Assembly: GCA_036245525.1 (NCBI GenBank)
Contig: BTPG01000007.1
Location: forward strand, 165,812,976-165,876,975
From: Semisulcospira habei
Taxonomy: Eukaryota; Mollusca; Gastropoda; Semisulcospiridae
Direction: 5' to 3'
Length of the DNA: 64,000 nucleotides
The notes beneath the pieces are model-generated. The model had not been told where the DNA came from and made no database searches. It saw nothing but the letters and a program-made list of their open reading frames with translations. The translations under genes and the position numbers were made by a program. Shown one piece after another: positions 63,072 through 64,000 of the stretch. Positions within the stretch are counted from its first letter, which is position 1. Every line of letters begins with the position of its first letter.

Positions 63072-64000
63072 GGGGGGTCCGTGGCGAGACTCAGGAGATC
63101 TGTGGTCCAGCTCTTGTTCCAAGAGAACGGTGCCACCAGAAACAGGACTGCGTGGCAGCCTCTGAGCTTGAGAAGAATCTTGGGTACCAGGACAGACGGA
63201 GGGTACGCATAGGCCAAGAGACCCTCCCAGGGGATAGAGAGAGCATCCACCGCCCACGCAAGGGGATCTGGAACAGGGGAGACGAAGAGGGGAAGTTGTG
63301 CGTTCCACCTTGTCGCAAACAGGTCGATCATGGGTGTCTCCCAGTGCCGGCAAATCATCCGAAAAAGGTCGGGGTGAAGAGCCCACTCGGTATGGAGAAA
63401 CTGGCCTTGACGAGATAAGGAATCTGCCAGCACGTTCAGCCGTCCCGGAATGTGACGTGCCCGTAGCGAAATGCCCCGATCCCGGCACCACACCATAATA
63501 TGGAACAGAAGAATGCAAAGGGAGGGAGAACGGGTCCCGCCCTGCTTCTGAATATAGGATACAACTGTCGTGTTGTCGGAGAGAACCAAGACCGCCTGGT
63601 TGGTCACGCGTGGTTCCCAAGAGATCAGGGCGAGCCACACTGCTTTCAGCTCCAACCAATTGATGTGTCTGCCCGCTAAATCCGGTGACCAAACACCCGC
63701 TGTTGTGCTGAAGTCCGGGAGCAGGTGAGCTCCCCAACCGGAAAGACTGGCATCTGTGCAGATCGACAGGGAAGGAAGCGGGGACGCAAGGGGAACCCCC
63801 AACGCCAACCACGCGGGATCCGTCCACCGAAGGAGATGCGGCCGAACTAAGGGCGACACCGGAATGCAAACCTCCAAATCCCCCGAAGACGGACGCCAAA
63901 GAAGGAAGAGATGAAGTTGAATTGGACGCGAGTAGAGCCGGCCAAGGGGAAGTAAGTCCGCTGCAGCACTCATGAGACCCAACAACTGTAACCACAGTCT
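62822..64000 (-). CDS. DIRS pol: RNase H and methyltransferase-like domains (5' partial)
   Basis: Open to the window edge. RNase H: SICTDASLSGWGAHLLPD (first Asp), INWLELKAVWLALISW (Glu), VLVLSDNTTVVSYIQKQGG (Asp) and ARHIPGRLNVLADSLSR. After it, MIDLFATRWNAQLPLFVSPV and LLAYAYPPSVLVPKILLKLR match the domain that follows RNase H in DIRS1 elements, often described as a Dam-like methyltransferase (inference). The reverse transcriptase should lie just right of the window. The end overlaps the recombinase ORF in another frame, as is usual in this group. Confidence 0.85.
   Translation of the reverse strand, partial: RLWLQLLGLMSAAADLLPLGRLYSRPIQLHLFLLWRPSSGDLEVCIPVSPLVRPHLLRWTDPAWLALGVPLASPLPSLSICTDASLSGWGAHLLPDFSTTAGVWSPDLAGRHINWLELKAVWLALISWEPRVTNQAVLVLSDNTTVVSYIQKQGGTRSPSLCILLFHIMVWCRDRGISLRARHIPGRLNVLADSLSRQGQFLHTEWALHPDLFRMICRHWETPMIDLFATRWNAQLPLFVSPVPDPLAWAVDALSIPWEGLLAYAYPPSVLVPKILLKLRGCHAVLFLVAPFSWNKSWTTDLLSLATDPPLRLPTPTTMLKQPRQDLFHPCPESLLLHAWRLCGVPSPLEVSRMQQSRLSLLLDDLPLGKSMRVNGGFYCRGVGRDTSPPQL

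Larger units (their letters stand above)
61527..64000 (-). mobile_element. DIRS-like retrotransposon (partial, runs off right edge)
   Basis: Minus strand. RNase H and methyltransferase-like region, then an overlapping tyrosine recombinase ORF, then about 390 bp of terminal sequence. The terminal region has CGAAAAATACTTACCGATGG (61535-61554), its inverse CCATCGGTAAGTATTTTTCG (61712-61731) and a direct repeat of the inner part (61783-61803). Such inverted and internally complementary repeats are typical of DIRS1-type elements. It sits in the same orientation as SYNRG, about 110 bp upstream of the EH exon acceptor. Confidence 0.85.

Noticed and set aside
62661..63498. Plus-strand ORFs at the right end
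   Set aside because: Antisense of the DIRS coding region.

Overview
This is animal nuclear DNA. It has multi-exon genes with GT-AG introns, tRNA-derived SINEs, several LINE families, a DIRS-type tyrosine-recombinase retrotransposon and long microsatellites. The repeat content (C2HC-tailed LINEs, SINEs with (ATT)n tails, a repeat ending near ACTCACTTTTGCTTCGC) suggests a marine mollusc, probably a gastropod. That taxon is inferred from general knowledge of such repeats and was not tested.

Genes. On the minus strand, 61413 down to 29576, lie eleven exons of the gamma-synergin gene (SYNRG). They run from the EH domain to the conserved C-terminus, in one continuous reading frame across all ten introns (1108 codons plus stop). 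The N-terminal exons lie beyond the right edge. On the plus strand, 2031-3989 is a two-exon gene for a 440-residue secreted, very acidic protein with several dibasic sites, a possible prohormone or granin-like protein. One 126-bp exon-like segment at 10907-11032 cannot be assigned to a gene.

Mobile DNA, left to right. 0.6-0.8 kb: a 117-bp LINE tail inside a palindrome. 7.0-9.45 kb: a pair of direct repeats enclosing a LINE that is itself interrupted by another LINE, plus a 314-bp fold-back. 12.18-18.21 kb: a full-length RTE-like LINE that contains an inverted second copy of its RT region (a palindrome with arms of about 2 kb) and a 605-bp SINE-like insertion. 19.4-20.7 kb: a truncated LINE inside a minisatellite. 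27.1 kb: a fragment of another LINE type. 33.3-35.4 kb: a C2HC-finger LINE with a 5' inversion and 10-bp target duplications. 37.4 and 42.9 kb: tRNA-derived SINEs. 40.9-41.95 kb: a possible solo LTR. 46.65-48.15 kb: a TA-flanked non-autonomous DNA element. 61.5 kb to the right edge: a DIRS element within a SYNRG intron.

The most striking feature is a very dense set of short palindromic elements, about 60 in 64 kb. At least five families differ completely in their stems. Many copies are bounded by TTAA and share ends of the type TTAACCC...GGGTTAA, which looks like a piggyBac-type MITE superfamily made almost entirely of hairpin. Several of these hairpins have been hit by LINEs or SINEs near the loop. 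Stretches not covered by a feature (for example 3990-4350, 6000-7000, 11230-11930, 18310-19090, 32720-33260, 35440-36080, 59130-59380) showed me no gene or recognisable element.
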